This document shows positions 53,748 to 62,997 of a stretch of 64,000 nucleotides of DNA, in pieces. Below the pieces are notes generated by a model that saw only the letters and a program-made list of their open reading frames with translations, was not told the origin of the DNA and did no database searches. The position numbers and the translations under genes are program-made. Every line of letters starts with the position of its first letter. Position 1 is the first letter of the stretch. The DNA is taken from positions 22,581 through 86,580 of the forward strand of contig NZ_PIOD01000016.1 in the NCBI RefSeq assembly GCF_003369565.1, written 5' to 3'. This stretch comes from Oceanobacillus chungangensis. GTDB taxonomy: Bacteria; Bacillota; Bacilli; Bacillales; Amphibacillaceae.

Positions 53748-54158
53748 CTAAAGTTTTTCTTTTAATAATTGAATCGTTCGAAACGCTGTATCTATATCTG
53801 ATTGTGGTATGTCCTCTATTAATGACTTTTCGAAATCACGGACAATCAGAATCGCTTGCTTATATACTTCCATCCCTTTTTCCGTTAGCTGGATCATCCG
53901 CTCTCGCTTGTCTTTGCTAGGAACTTCTTCAATCAGCTGCTGATCCGCCAGTCGCTTCACCGTACGTGATACCGTTGGCTTTTCGACATCAAGATGATTG
54001 CTTATCTCCACAAGTGTGACTGGTCCTATTTGTTTTAAACAATAAACAATACTCCACTGTGAGTAATACAATCCAATCTCTATTAATCTTTCATTTAGTC
54101 TTTTCGTAAATGACCTTGAGAACTGCAGGTTTTTTTGAAAAAACAAAGATTGCTCCAA
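53748..54158 (-). CDS. MarR-family transcriptional regulator
   Basis: A 136-residue winged-helix protein: dimerisation helices at both ends, recognition region VTLVEISNHLDVEKPTVSRTVKRLADQQLIEE (about 47-78) and wing SKDKRERMIQLTEKG. The start is TTG 54158, six bases after GGAGGGG. A perfect 22-bp palindrome lies 20 bases upstream of the start, strongly suggesting autoregulation and control of the downstream MFS gene. Confidence 0.92.
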   Translation of the reverse strand: MEQSLFFQKNLQFSRSFTKRLNERLIEIGLYYSQWSIVYCLKQIGPVTLVEISNHLDVEKPTVSRTVKRLADQQLIEEVPSKDKRERMIQLTEKGMEVYKQAILIVRDFEKSLIEDIPQSDIDTAFRTIQLLKEKL

Positions 54159-54177
54159 CTCTAACCCCTCCGAATTA

Positions 54178-54199
54178 TATAGTTACCTAGGTAACTATA
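54178..54199 (-). promoter_or_regulatory. MarR operator: perfect 22-bp palindrome
   Basis: The two halves TATAGTTACCT and AGGTAACTATA are exact inverted copies. The site is placed over the predicted promoter of marR-MFS. Confidence 0.8.
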
Positions 54200-54316
54200 C
54201 GCTTATCTTTAAGAAATGTCTATACTTCAGCTTATAAAAGTGTATTGACGTATGCGAAAAAAGGCACATACAAAAAAATGTAATGGAAGGAACAGTGATG
54301 ATAGCTAAAACATAAT

Positions 54317-54360
54317 AAAAAGAACAATTTCCTTTTTAGATTAAAGGGAATTGTTCTTTT
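54317..54360 (+). terminator. Terminator-like hairpin on the divergent side of marR
   Basis: AAAGAACAATTTCC pairs with GGGAATTGTTCTTT and continues into TTAC. A TTGACG box lies about 75 bases upstream (54243) and a 10-codon ORF precedes the hairpin, so a short transcript is possible; no protein gene is present. Confidence 0.55.
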
Positions 54361-54611
54361 ACAAATACATTTTCTCAGCCAAATCTAAAATTACACTTTT
54401 GTAATGCGATTAAACTACTAACGTAACAATCATCCTTCAGCCCTCTGCCACGCTTCAAGAGCTACTTAGTCGCTTGAAGGTGACAGATGCGTGTAAGGAA
54501 CCTTTTCTACATCACAATGAAAGGAGATTTAGAATGATAATCATCCAAGGGTATTAAGGAGATACCCCGACCTTTAGATTGTAATTTTTGAAAAATCCCC
54601 GTTATTAAATA
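54361..54611. other. Intergenic region with an isolated ribosome binding site
   Basis: Contains AAAGGAGATTTAGA before ATG 54534, which stops after seven codons, and a GGGTAT/ATACCCC hairpin just after. A CTTCAAG/CTTGAAG arm pair lies at about 54447-54479. It could be a relic leader of a lost gene. Confidence 0.35.
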
Positions 54612-55562
54612 TTATGCCTGCTTTTTCTCCGGCCAGTAGCTTCCCGTTTTCTGTTTTCTTCTCATCAGATAGGCAGCATAAATAAGCAAAATTGTGAGCA
54701 CAATTGTAAGTATGTATATCAGCATTGCACTTAAATAAAAGAAAGTATCACTTACTTTAAAACTATCGAAATGGATGCGATATGGTACCCCTTCAGGATA
54801 ACTGATTTTTACTGAAAAATTGTTATTATGATAGACACTTGGTGGAACCTCTTTTGTTAAATTAATTGTTTTGCCTTCCTGGTCTTCAAATGCCAGAGCA
54901 AGATAGTAATAATCACGTTCATATCGCTTGTAGCTATAATCAGCATCTCTATCCGTAATAATAGCCATTGCTTCCTGCTGTTTGCCGGTATGTGCTTGAA
55001 TTGTACTGCCAATACTTTTCGCCATTGAAATATAGGAAAATAATAGGCCAATGCATAGTCCCGATATAAATATCCCAGATATTAATCTGCTTAGCCACTT
55101 ATCATGTCGATCTGTCCATCTCTCAACCGCTGGGATATGAACCAGCTGATAAAGGATAAAAAGAATTGGATAGATTAGAGCGATTCCCATCATAATAAGA
55201 TGCTGATAAATTTGGGAACGTATATCCCCGTTGCTGAAGGCAGCGCCAACCAATGTGCCCTCCAGCTTGTCACCAGCTTCCAGCTCCTCAAATTCGCTCT
55301 TGCTAAGCTTCGCATAGGTTCTGGGATTATTTTTATAGATAACATTTGTGTCATTTCCGTCCTTAAACACGGCATAATAGGTCAGGTTTCCAAACAGATC
55401 ATTTTCTGCAGCTTTACTCTGAACCGTTTCCGCGTGCTTTTCCCCCTTTTGCTGCTGTATCAATGCATAAAGAGCCTTCGATTCATCAATGAACCCATTC
55501 ACAAACATTATGAACACAAAGATGCCAATAATATAAAGACCAATACGTTTTAAAGTTTCCAT
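54612..55562 (-). CDS. Multi-pass membrane protein of unknown function
   Basis: A 316-residue protein with about four membrane helices: residues 7-26, 120-143, 160-185 and 275-303. The external part between helices 1 and 2 (about 30-115) looks beta-rich (LTYYAVFKDGNDTNVIYKNNP). A second such domain (about 195-270) precedes the last helix. The two soluble domains look alike in layout. No family is recognised. ATG 55562 has AGGAG six bases upstream. Monocistronic. Confidence 0.65.
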   Translation of the reverse strand: METLKRIGLYIIGIFVFIMFVNGFIDESKALYALIQQQKGEKHAETVQSKAAENDLFGNLTYYAVFKDGNDTNVIYKNNPRTYAKLSKSEFEELEAGDKLEGTLVGAAFSNGDIRSQIYQHLIMMGIALIYPILFILYQLVHIPAVERWTDRHDKWLSRLISGIFISGLCIGLLFSYISMAKSIGSTIQAHTGKQQEAMAIITDRDADYSYKRYERDYYYLALAFEDQEGKTINLTKEVPPSVYHNNNFSVKISYPEGVPYRIHFDSFKVSDTFFYLSAMLIYILTIVLTILLIYAAYLMRRKQKTGSYWPEKKQA

Positions 55563-55731
55563 CAATTTCTCCTTTTCCTTGCAATAAATCGCTTATATTT
55601 GCTCACTGTTGCTGATGAGTAAATGATACACTCGTTTTATAATAAGATTATATGATTCCGCAATCAAATACTTGGCTATTCTCAGTAATTAAGTTATCCA
55701 CAGCATTGAAATTGTATAGTTTCCTAGCAAT

Positions 55732-55768
55732 AAAAAAAGCATAAACGCCAATTTGGCGATTTATGCTT
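55732..55768 (-). terminator. Terminator overlapping the mqo stop codon
   Basis: On the minus strand AAGCATAAA, an inner CGCC/GGCG stem and TTTATGCTT are followed by TTTTTT. The 5' arm contains the last mqo codons. Confidence 0.88.
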
Positions 55769-57296
55769 CCTGTAATGTAGCTGCACTTTCCTTCTGAATT
55801 GCTTGTTTCCCATCTTCTTCTAACCCAAGTGCTTGTGCCGTTAAAGCATCGATTTCACGAATAAGCGCAGGGTTTTCCAATAATGATACGCCATATGAAG
55901 GAATCATTTCCTTGATTTTTGACTCCCACCCATTAATATGGTGCGGGAAGCATTTCTCGATTATTTCCAGCATAATGGAAACTGCAGTAGACGCACCTGG
56001 AGAAGCACCGAGCAATGCAGCGATTGAACCGTCATCAGCAGTAACGACCTCCGTACCGAATTGAAGTGTTCCCTTACCGCCGGCCTCTGTATCCTTGATT
56101 ACTTGCACTCGTTGACCCGCTACAATCACATCCCAATCCTCGCTCTTGGCCGTTGGAATGAACTCACGCAATTCCTCCAAGCGTTTTTCATTTGAGAGCA
56201 TCACTTGCTGGATCAAGTATTTTGTCAACTTCATCTCTTTCGCGCCAGCCGATAGCATCGTGAAGAGATTATTCGGCTTAACCGAACCAATTAAATCAAA
56301 GTAGGAACCAGTTTTCAGGAACTTCGGTGAGAATCCAGCAAACGGTCCAAATAGGACGGATTTCTTACCATCAATATATCGTGTATCCAAATGTGGAACA
56401 GACATTGGTGGGGCACCAACCTTCGCCTTCCCATAAACTTTTGCATGATGCTGCGCTACAATTTCTGGTTTGTCGCATACCATAAATAACCCACTTACAG
56501 GGAAACCACCAATGTGTTTTGACTCAGGAATATCCGTTTTCTGAAGAAGCGGCAGGCTTCCGCCACCAGCACCAATAAATACAAAATCAGCGGTATGGTA
56601 TTCCAGCTTTCCTCCGTCGATATCATGTACTTTTACTTCCCATGAACCGTCCTCAGTGCGTTTCATATCCTCTACTAGATGTCGATAATTGACCTCCACA
56701 TCATGAGCTGTCAGATGATCGAACAACATACTTGTTAATGCACCAAAATTGACATCCGTTCCAGAGTCAACCTTTGTTGCGGCAATCGGCCCATTTGTTT
56801 TACGTTCTTTCATAATTAATGGCATCCACTCCATCAGCTTTTCCGGATTATCAGAAAACTCCATCCCAGCAAATAACGGATTTTTTGACAGCGCTTCGAA
56901 ACGATCCTTTAAAAACGCTACATCCTTTTCTCCGTGCACCAAGCTCATATGTGGCAATGGCATAATAAAGTCCTGTGGATTTTGAATTAATTTATTGTTT
57001 ACAAGATATGACCAAAACTGCTTGGAAACTTGAAACTGTTCATTGATCTTTAATGCCTTGCTTGTATCAATTGATCCATCCGGTCTTTCCGGTGTATAGT
57101 TCAGCTCACAAAGTGCCGAATGCCCTGTCCCGGCATTATTCCACCCGTTCGAACTTTCCTCTCCAGGCTTCGAAAGTTTCTCAAACACTTTGATTTCCCA
57201 TTCTGGCACTAACTCTTTCAATAAGGAGCCTAATGTCGCACTCATAACCCCCGCACCAATTAAGATAACGTTTGTTTTCTTTGGCTGTCTGCTCAT
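55761..57296 (-). CDS. mqo: Malate:quinone oxidoreductase
   Basis: A 511-residue FAD-dependent peripheral membrane enzyme oxidising malate to oxaloacetate and reducing quinone, a TCA-cycle bypass of NAD-malate dehydrogenase. The N-terminal dinucleotide motif is [17 protein letters not shown], followed by [35 protein letters not shown] and [18 protein letters not shown], all typical of Mqo. Length is normal. GGGAAGAG precedes the ATG. The gene is monocistronic. Confidence 0.97.
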   Translation of the reverse strand: MSRQPKKTNVILIGAGVMSATLGSLLKELVPEWEIKVFEKLSKPGEESSNGWNNAGTGHSALCELNYTPERPDGSIDTSKALKINEQFQVSKQFWSYLVNNKLIQNPQDFIMPLPHMSLVHGEKDVAFLKDRFEALSKNPLFAGMEFSDNPEKLMEWMPLIMKERKTNGPIAATKVDSGTDVNFGALTSMLFDHLTAHDVEVNYRHLVEDMKRTEDGSWEVKVHDIDGGKLEYHTADFVFIGAGGGSLPLLQKTDIPESKHIGGFPVSGLFMVCDKPEIVAQHHAKVYGKAKVGAPPMSVPHLDTRYIDGKKSVLFGPFAGFSPKFLKTGSYFDLIGSVKPNNLFTMLSAGAKEMKLTKYLIQQVMLSNEKRLEELREFIPTAKSEDWDVIVAGQRVQVIKDTEAGGKGTLQFGTEVVTADDGSIAALLGASPGASTAVSIMLEIIEKCFPHHINGWESKIKEMIPSYGVSLLENPALIREIDALTAQALGLEEDGKQAIQKESAATLQEA

Positions 57297-57489
57297 TTAT
57301 ATCTCTTCCCTATCCCATAATATTTACAGAAAAGATGCACTCACTCTCATTTAAGCGGTTACATCAAACATAATGAGTGTAGCACCTATTCTGAATCAAT
57401 AATAATATTCTAATATATATTATATCATTAATATTTTCAGATTAGTATATTTAAAGGTTATTAGAGCTTTGAATTTATAGTCGAAGAGA

Positions 57490-57516
57490 GAACACTAGGT
57501 ACCTGTTCCTAGTGTC
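57490..57516 (-). terminator. Terminator of the TetR-ABC operon
   Basis: ACACTAGG pairs with CCTAGTGT around an eight-base loop, followed by TCTCTC; it lies about 75 bases after the ATPase gene. Confidence 0.6.
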
Positions 57517-57589
57517 CCATTTGACTATTAGATAGCTGTTTTCCCAACTATAATACTAGGTTATTCAATAATAGGTATTGCAGCAAAGG

Positions 57590-58348
57590 TTATATTCCTA
57601 TTTCCAGCATTTTCGCTGTTACCTTCTCGATCCTACTGTCTATATTCACGCCAACAGACTTTGGTAGTTTCAGTTCGCTAACGATCTTTCCATCCCGCAT
57701 AAACATAATACGCTCCGTCCTTGCCGCAACCTTTGCGTCATGAGTTACAAGCATAACTGCAGTACCTTCCGTGTTAATTTCGGATAAAATATCCATAATC
57801 TCCTGGGCAGACTGCGAATTGAGCGCCCCTGTTGGCTCATCCCCAAAGATAATCTTTGGACTGTTCATCAGGGCTCGACATATCCCAGCACGCTGAAGCT
57901 GCCCTCCCGAAACTTGGGTAATATTACGCTTTTCAAGCTCTGAAATGCCTACTTTTTCCATAAGAGTTCTAGCCTTCTCCGAAATTTTTAGGGCGTTCTT
58001 TCTATTATCCCTAATTGATGGAAGGATGATATTATCAAGAATGTTTAGGTTTTTTAGCATCGTCGGTTGTTGAAAAATAAATCCCATTTCAGATCGGCGT
58101 ATATCTGAAAGTTGCTTTTCCCCGATTGCCGATAAATCTTTGTTGTCAAAAACTACTTTTCCACTGTTAATACCATCCATCCCACTAAGTGCAAACATTA
58201 GCGTCGATTTCCCAGAGCCAGAAGGCCCCATAACCGAAACGAACTCATCCTCGTTTATTTCTACAGACACTCCGTCGAGAATATTACGTTGCTCAATTCC
58301 CTCTCCAAACGATTTAACGATATTATCACCAATCACGATCTTATTCAT
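57590..58348 (-). CDS. ABC transporter ATP-binding protein (LolD/MacB type)
   Basis: A 252-residue ATPase with Walker A GPSGSGKST, signature VSGGQLQRAGICRALM, Walker B IIFGDEPTGALN and the switch His in LVTHD. The tail VGVNIDSRIEKVTAKMLEIGI is characteristic of ATPases that partner large FtsX permeases in peptide or lipid export. AAAGGAG lies just upstream, within a few bases of the permease stop, so the two genes are coupled (gap four bases). Confidence 0.93.
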   Translation of the reverse strand: MNKIVIGDNIVKSFGEGIEQRNILDGVSVEINEDEFVSVMGPSGSGKSTLMFALSGMDGINSGKVVFDNKDLSAIGEKQLSDIRRSEMGFIFQQPTMLKNLNILDNIILPSIRDNRKNALKISEKARTLMEKVGISELEKRNITQVSGGQLQRAGICRALMNSPKIIFGDEPTGALNSQSAQEIMDILSEINTEGTAVMLVTHDAKVAARTERIMFMRDGKIVSELKLPKSVGVNIDSRIEKVTAKMLEIGI

Positions 58349-58352
58349 ATTC

Positions 58353-60659
58353 CTACTCCTTTATATTTTCGGATATTTTTATTTGTCCAGCTCGTGCTAT
58401 GCCAATCACTGTTGCAATAAGTACCATAGAGATCATCATCAATGGACTTACCAGATATGCTGATAACGGATTTACTGCAAAATTAAATGTCGATGCCCCA
58501 AAAGAAGAAATTAGCGCGCCTGCAAATATTTCTCCGACTGTGTTTGCCAGAAGTGTGCCAAGAATAATTCCGACAATCAAAACGAAAACCGAACGGGAAA
58601 CATATTGCACCTTAATATCCGAGTTTGTAAAACCGAATGCTTTCATGACGGCAATAGAATACCTGTCCTTTGCAACAAGCATTTTCATGAATAGCAGTGT
58701 AACCAGTGTCGTTATAACTAGCGCAACGGCAACTGCTGCGTAGGAAGCAATTTCGACGGAATTTATTGTCGATCCCAGGGTCTGCGAAACAAATTCATTG
58801 ATGTCTGAAGTCTTCGCAAAATCAAATTCGCTTGAATACCCTAAAACTTTGCTGTCAACGAAAGATTTATCGGATAGCTCAACACAGACAATAGTCCACA
58901 TGACATTCGCTGAATTATCGGTGAATACAGCCTTTGCTGTTTTACCACCATTGGTAACATCAGAATATATTCCACTTACCTTAAGCTCTTTCTCCTTCCC
59001 TTCATTTATCAGTGTAATGACATCACCGACCTTTTTGCTCATCTCATCAGCATTTATAGCCGAAAGCGCGATTTCGTCATCACGGACAGGGGCCCTACCC
59101 ACAGAATACTCTATTGGAAATGCGGAGTGATCACCGAGTTCAACCTTCATGTTTTCCCCAGACTCGTTGCTTGTTTTCACTTTGAAAGTTTTTGTTGTCA
59201 GAACAGCATACTTCGAAACGTCACTGTCGCTTTCAATCGTCTGTACAATGTCATCGGTTTTTTCATGATCACTAGTCTGAATACGCAGATCGTAGCTCCC
59301 GATTCCCATATATTGAATAAAGCTTTTGGAGGAGATTGTGTTGTACAGGTTTTGCGGAACAATAATAATAAAAGCGGAAATTACCAGGACCAAGAGCATT
59401 GTCCCATAAAGTCTTTTTCTCGCCAGAACATCCTTGATTCCGAGAAAAATATTCGTGCTAAACACTCTGTTACTACTTAACGTAAAACGCTTAGCGCCAA
59501 CTTTCTTTTCTTTAGAAGTACCAAAACGTATCGCTTCCGCTGCAGATATTTTCCGAAAGCGTTTTAAAACCAAGTTTACATACGCAACAATTGCAAGAAA
59601 TACAAGTAATATACCAATGATTCCTAAACCGATGGCTAAGGGAGCGTTTTCGCTTTCGCCCATGTAAACCCTTATATTTTCAAGAAGCACACCTTGGAAC
59701 ATAAGCGAAAGAATAAACCCAAGAATACTGCCTGCTGCTGCAATAACTGCATATTTCGCAAGATAAATCTTTTTTATATCTGAAAGACGAAGCCCTATAG
59801 CTTTCATAACACCAATTTCACGATAGTCGTCCTCTATTTTCGCAAGGAGAGTAAAGCGTATACTCATAAAAGCAATAGCTATTACAAGTACACTAACAAG
59901 AAGGATAACTGCGATCATCAACCCGTCTGAAATGGCGTTCATCGTTTTGAAAAGCGTATAGGTCACCGTTGGCCCATTCGCTTCTAGTCCAGCCGAAGCG
60001 TAAGCTGTTTCGAACTCACCTATCTTAGAGTAATCCTTTAATCTAAACTCAATCAAATACTCAATATTTCCGAGGTCTTTTATTTCAACAAAATCATTGC
60101 TGCTTACAAGAAATCGCTTCGACGCGGAGAGTGACGAATTCATGGTAGAATCACGGAGAAATCCCGCAATGGTAAATTCCTTCCCGCTTATTACGGCCGT
60201 GTCACCGAGTTCTGCAGTATTGTCCTTCATATAGGCTACTGGAACATAAATTTCGCCGTCAGATATGTTGATGATGTCGCCATTAAGATCAAGGAGGTAA
60301 TCGAACTTTTCGCTCTGTATGCTAAAGCCGTTATCCTGAACACTATTTGTAAGTGAATTATCGCCTAAAATAATCTGCGAGCCGTCCATGCCTAGAAACT
60401 CTACTACCTGATATTCTTCGACGTTGTTATTTTGCTCAGCAAAGGCTGTAAGTCGATGCCTATCAATTTCACCTGAATGCATTTGCATAAAATGTGGTGT
60501 TTCGGCCTTTTCCATAAGTGTATCCAGCGCTCCCGTTAGATTGATAACGAGTATTGCCGCTAGTGAAACAAGCATAGCTGCTGCAGCGACAAATATCACG
60601 GTAGTCAATGTTATCGCTTTACTCTTTAGAATATCGTTACGGATAATTCTGTTATACAT
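58353..60659 (-). CDS. Large FtsX-family ABC transporter permease
   Basis: A 768-residue permease with two FtsX domains, each with three helices (about 245-385 and 640-760), plus the N-terminal helix (about 17-40) and one in the middle near 420-440. Two external domains of about 200 residues each separate them. The cytosolic motif DDYREIGVMKAIGLRLSDIKKIYLAKY and its repeat RYSIAVMKAFGFTNSDIKVQYVSRS mark the two halves. GAGGTGACTT precedes the ATG. It lies 57 bases after the TetR gene and works with the ATPase behind it. Related systems export peptides or antibiotics. Confidence 0.9.
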   Translation of the reverse strand: MYNRIIRNDILKSKAITLTTVIFVAAAAMLVSLAAILVINLTGALDTLMEKAETPHFMQMHSGEIDRHRLTAFAEQNNNVEEYQVVEFLGMDGSQIILGDNSLTNSVQDNGFSIQSEKFDYLLDLNGDIINISDGEIYVPVAYMKDNTAELGDTAVISGKEFTIAGFLRDSTMNSSLSASKRFLVSSNDFVEIKDLGNIEYLIEFRLKDYSKIGEFETAYASAGLEANGPTVTYTLFKTMNAISDGLMIAVILLVSVLVIAIAFMSIRFTLLAKIEDDYREIGVMKAIGLRLSDIKKIYLAKYAVIAAAGSILGFILSLMFQGVLLENIRVYMGESENAPLAIGLGIIGILLVFLAIVAYVNLVLKRFRKISAAEAIRFGTSKEKKVGAKRFTLSSNRVFSTNIFLGIKDVLARKRLYGTMLLVLVISAFIIIVPQNLYNTISSKSFIQYMGIGSYDLRIQTSDHEKTDDIVQTIESDSDVSKYAVLTTKTFKVKTSNESGENMKVELGDHSAFPIEYSVGRAPVRDDEIALSAINADEMSKKVGDVITLINEGKEKELKVSGIYSDVTNGGKTAKAVFTDNSANVMWTIVCVELSDKSFVDSKVLGYSSEFDFAKTSDINEFVSQTLGSTINSVEIASYAAVAVALVITTLVTLLFMKMLVAKDRYSIAVMKAFGFTNSDIKVQYVSRSVFVLIVGIILGTLLANTVGEIFAGALISSFGASTFNFAVNPLSAYLVSPLMMISMVLIATVIGIARAGQIKISENIKE

Positions 60660-60715
60660 AAGTCACCTCATTTTAATAATTTTTTTCCTAATTATTAATT
60701 ATGGAATTATAACGG

Positions 60716-61348
60716 TTATTCTTCGTTTTTAAACATCTGCATAACTTCCATTAAACTTCCACTTTCAGCACCGAGAAGTCTTTCTGCATTGAAAATGAAC
60801 GCTTGAATTCGCGAAGCACGCACATCCCCTATCATTTCCACCATATCATTATCAAAAATAGTGTTCAGATAGGTCACAACCATTTCCATGCACTCGTATG
60901 GATATGGTGTCTGGAATATTCCTTGGTGAATTCCTTCACGGATTAATTCCGTCATGATAGGTGTAACTCCACTAATGATGACGCATTGTATTTTCTGATG
61001 CATTAGCGCATTCTGTGGCTTGTGAATATGCTCCATTATTTCCTTGCTGCTCCCACCACTTATGTTTAGTGACATGACAACCTGAACAATGCGCTGGATT
61101 ATGGGTATACGCTTGTCTGCAGCAATTTCTTGCGCTTTGTTTAGAATACTGCAATTATATCGATCTATTAACGCATCCATAATATCCTCTTTCGACTTGA
61201 AGTAATAATATAGTGTTCCTCGTGCAATTCTGACCTTATTAATAATATCTTTGGTCGTTGTACCATCAAAGCCTTTCCGAGCGAAAAGTTCATCTGCTGC
61301 ATCCAGTATTTCAATCCTCCGTTCCTCGGCCTTTTTAACAACTCTCAT
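60716..61348 (-). CDS. TetR-family transcriptional regulator
   Basis: A 210-residue regulator. The N-terminal helix-turn-helix covers residues 10-56 (RIEILDAADELFARKGFDGTTTKDIINKVRIARGTLYYYFKSKEDIM), followed by a ligand domain. GGGGGTG lies five bases before the ATG. A 29-bp near-perfect palindrome starts 14 bases upstream of the start, so it very likely represses itself and the ABC exporter genes downstream until an inducing ligand appears. Confidence 0.93.
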   Translation of the reverse strand: MRVVKKAEERRIEILDAADELFARKGFDGTTTKDIINKVRIARGTLYYYFKSKEDIMDALIDRYNCSILNKAQEIAADKRIPIIQRIVQVVMSLNISGGSSKEIMEHIHKPQNALMHQKIQCVIISGVTPIMTELIREGIHQGIFQTPYPYECMEMVVTYLNTIFDNDMVEMIGDVRASRIQAFIFNAERLLGAESGSLMEVMQMFKNEE

Positions 61349-61361
61349 ATTCGCACCCCCA

Positions 61362-61390
61362 TATTATCGACCGACTGCCTGTCGATAATA
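61362..61390 (-). promoter_or_regulatory. TetR operator
   Basis: TATTATCGAC, nine bases, GTCGATAATA: ten perfect inverted pairs. The extended half GTCGGTCGATA resembles known TetR-family sites. Confidence 0.8.
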
Positions 61391-61846
61391 GAATAGCATC
61401 GTATTTGAAAGAGTAGTGTAAAGGTTTTGTAAAATCAGATTGAAATAGGACATGGCTTTATCTGTCAGCAAGCAGTGAGAGTCATGACTTATTCAGCTGC
61501 AATTCTCATCAGTACCTATGCCTTCATCTCTCCCAATCGCTCTTCGTGACTACCTTACATTACTTTAACGCTAACCTTCACTTATTAAATCTAGTTAATA
61601 TTTTTATTATTTAATTCCACTTAATAAGCCATTTGAAAAAAATAATAACTTGATTAATTAAACGCTTACACATATAATAAAATCAGTTTTATAGTTTGTT
61701 TAGTCTACAAATCAATTAGTGAAGCAGAAAATCTAAAAGTTAAACGTCTACTATAATTGCATCTAGTTTATTTGTAGGTATGGGGTTAGTTGAATTGTAA
61801 GCGCTATACAATCGATGTCTTATCATTCAAAGATGGGGGGATTATT
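61391..61846. other. Intergenic region upstream of the sugar isomerase gene
   Basis: No gene seen. It contains TTGTAAGCGCTATACAA at 61795-61811, a LacI/CcpA-type operator with one extra base in the middle, and a weaker AACGCTTACA at 61661-61670. Both suggest sugar control of the manA-like operon. Confidence 0.45.
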
Positions 61847-61995
61847 TTGGGGTAAACAAGGTAGATATTCAAGTAGATTCATCTATTAAACTATCACCAA
61901 CTAGAGCATGGCGCACATATTTAGGCGGGAAATTAATCGACACGCTGCATCGGGCAGAGCAGCCAGAAGACAGTCATTTCCCAGAAGAGTGGATT

Positions 61996-62964
61996 ATGTC
62001 AATCGTTTCCGCTCGAAATGCTGGAAGAGAGCATATTCTTAATGAAGGACTAAGTAAGATAGACAAGCTAAATCAAGATTGCTATTTAAAAGACTTGATC
62101 GAGAAAAATCCTAAAGATTTTTTAGGAAAGGAACATATAGAGAGGTATGGTAATCATACAGGGGTGCTTGTAAAAGTAATTGACTCGGCAGAACGGTTAA
62201 CTGTTCAGGTACATCCGGACCGGGAAAAAGCGAAAGAATTATTTGATTCTAGCTTTGGTAAGACAGAGTGCTGGCATATAATTGGGGGCAGAGAAATTGA
62301 TCGGGAAAAGCCGCATGTCTATCTTGGTTTTAAGCCGGGTGTTACGAAAGAACAGTGGATAAAGCTTTTTGAACAGCAAGATATCAACGGAATGTTGGAT
62401 TGTCTCCATAAATATGAAGTAAAACAAGGAGATACGTTTTTGATTGAGGGAGGTACCCCTCATGCGATTGGGGCCGGATGCCTATTAGTGGAGATACAAG
62501 AGCCGACAGACTATACGATTCGCATCGAAAAAACCTCACCATCTGGTTTTACGATAGATGATGAGATGTGCCATCAAGGGCTTGGTTTCGAGAAGATGTT
62601 TGATTGCTTTAATTATGACGGTTATTCCCGGGAAGAAACGCTTGAGAAATGGAAGATTCCAGCTTCTTTAATAAACGAATCTGAAGACTGGAAGGAAGAA
62701 GAAATCATTGGGTATAAGGACACACATTATTTCCGTATGACACTTGTCGAAGTGGAAAATAATCTGGAAATTAAAGGGAATGGTATATTTTCTGGTTTAT
62801 ATATTCTATCTGGAGAAGCAGACATTATTGCAGGGAAAACCAGGCAGTCAGGCAAAACAGGGGAACAATTTTTTATTCCAGCGTCAGTAACCAGTTATAC
62901 AATAAAAAATTATGGGGATAAAGCCATTCGCGCTTTAAGACTGTTTGGACCTAAAGTAAGATAA
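61996..62964 (+). CDS. Class I mannose-6-phosphate isomerase-like protein, 5' end frameshifted
   Basis: From ATG 61996 there are 322 residues of a ManA-type cupin isomerase: metal-site stretch KVIDSAERLTVQVHPDRE, KTECWHIIGG, EGGTPHAIGAGCLLVEIQEPTDYT (about 150-175). The same frame upstream to about 61850 is clearly coding (LSPTRAWRTYLGGKLIDTLHRAEQPED, ending PEEWI) and belongs to the conserved N-terminus. It has no in-frame start: TTG 61847, ideally spaced from GGGGGG, is one base out of frame because the G-run has four G's. So the gene is frameshifted at its start, mis-sequenced, or initiated internally with a shortened product. It would interconvert mannose-6-P and fructose-6-P. Confidence 0.8.
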   Translation: MSIVSARNAGREHILNEGLSKIDKLNQDCYLKDLIEKNPKDFLGKEHIERYGNHTGVLVKVIDSAERLTVQVHPDREKAKELFDSSFGKTECWHIIGGREIDREKPHVYLGFKPGVTKEQWIKLFEQQDINGMLDCLHKYEVKQGDTFLIEGGTPHAIGAGCLLVEIQEPTDYTIRIEKTSPSGFTIDDEMCHQGLGFEKMFDCFNYDGYSREETLEKWKIPASLINESEDWKEEEIIGYKDTHYFRMTLVEVENNLEIKGNGIFSGLYILSGEADIIAGKTRQSGKTGEQFFIPASVTSYTIKNYGDKAIRALRLFGPKVR

Positions 62965-62997
62965 ATATTGGGATGGGGAAAGGAAAGGTGAAAATTA

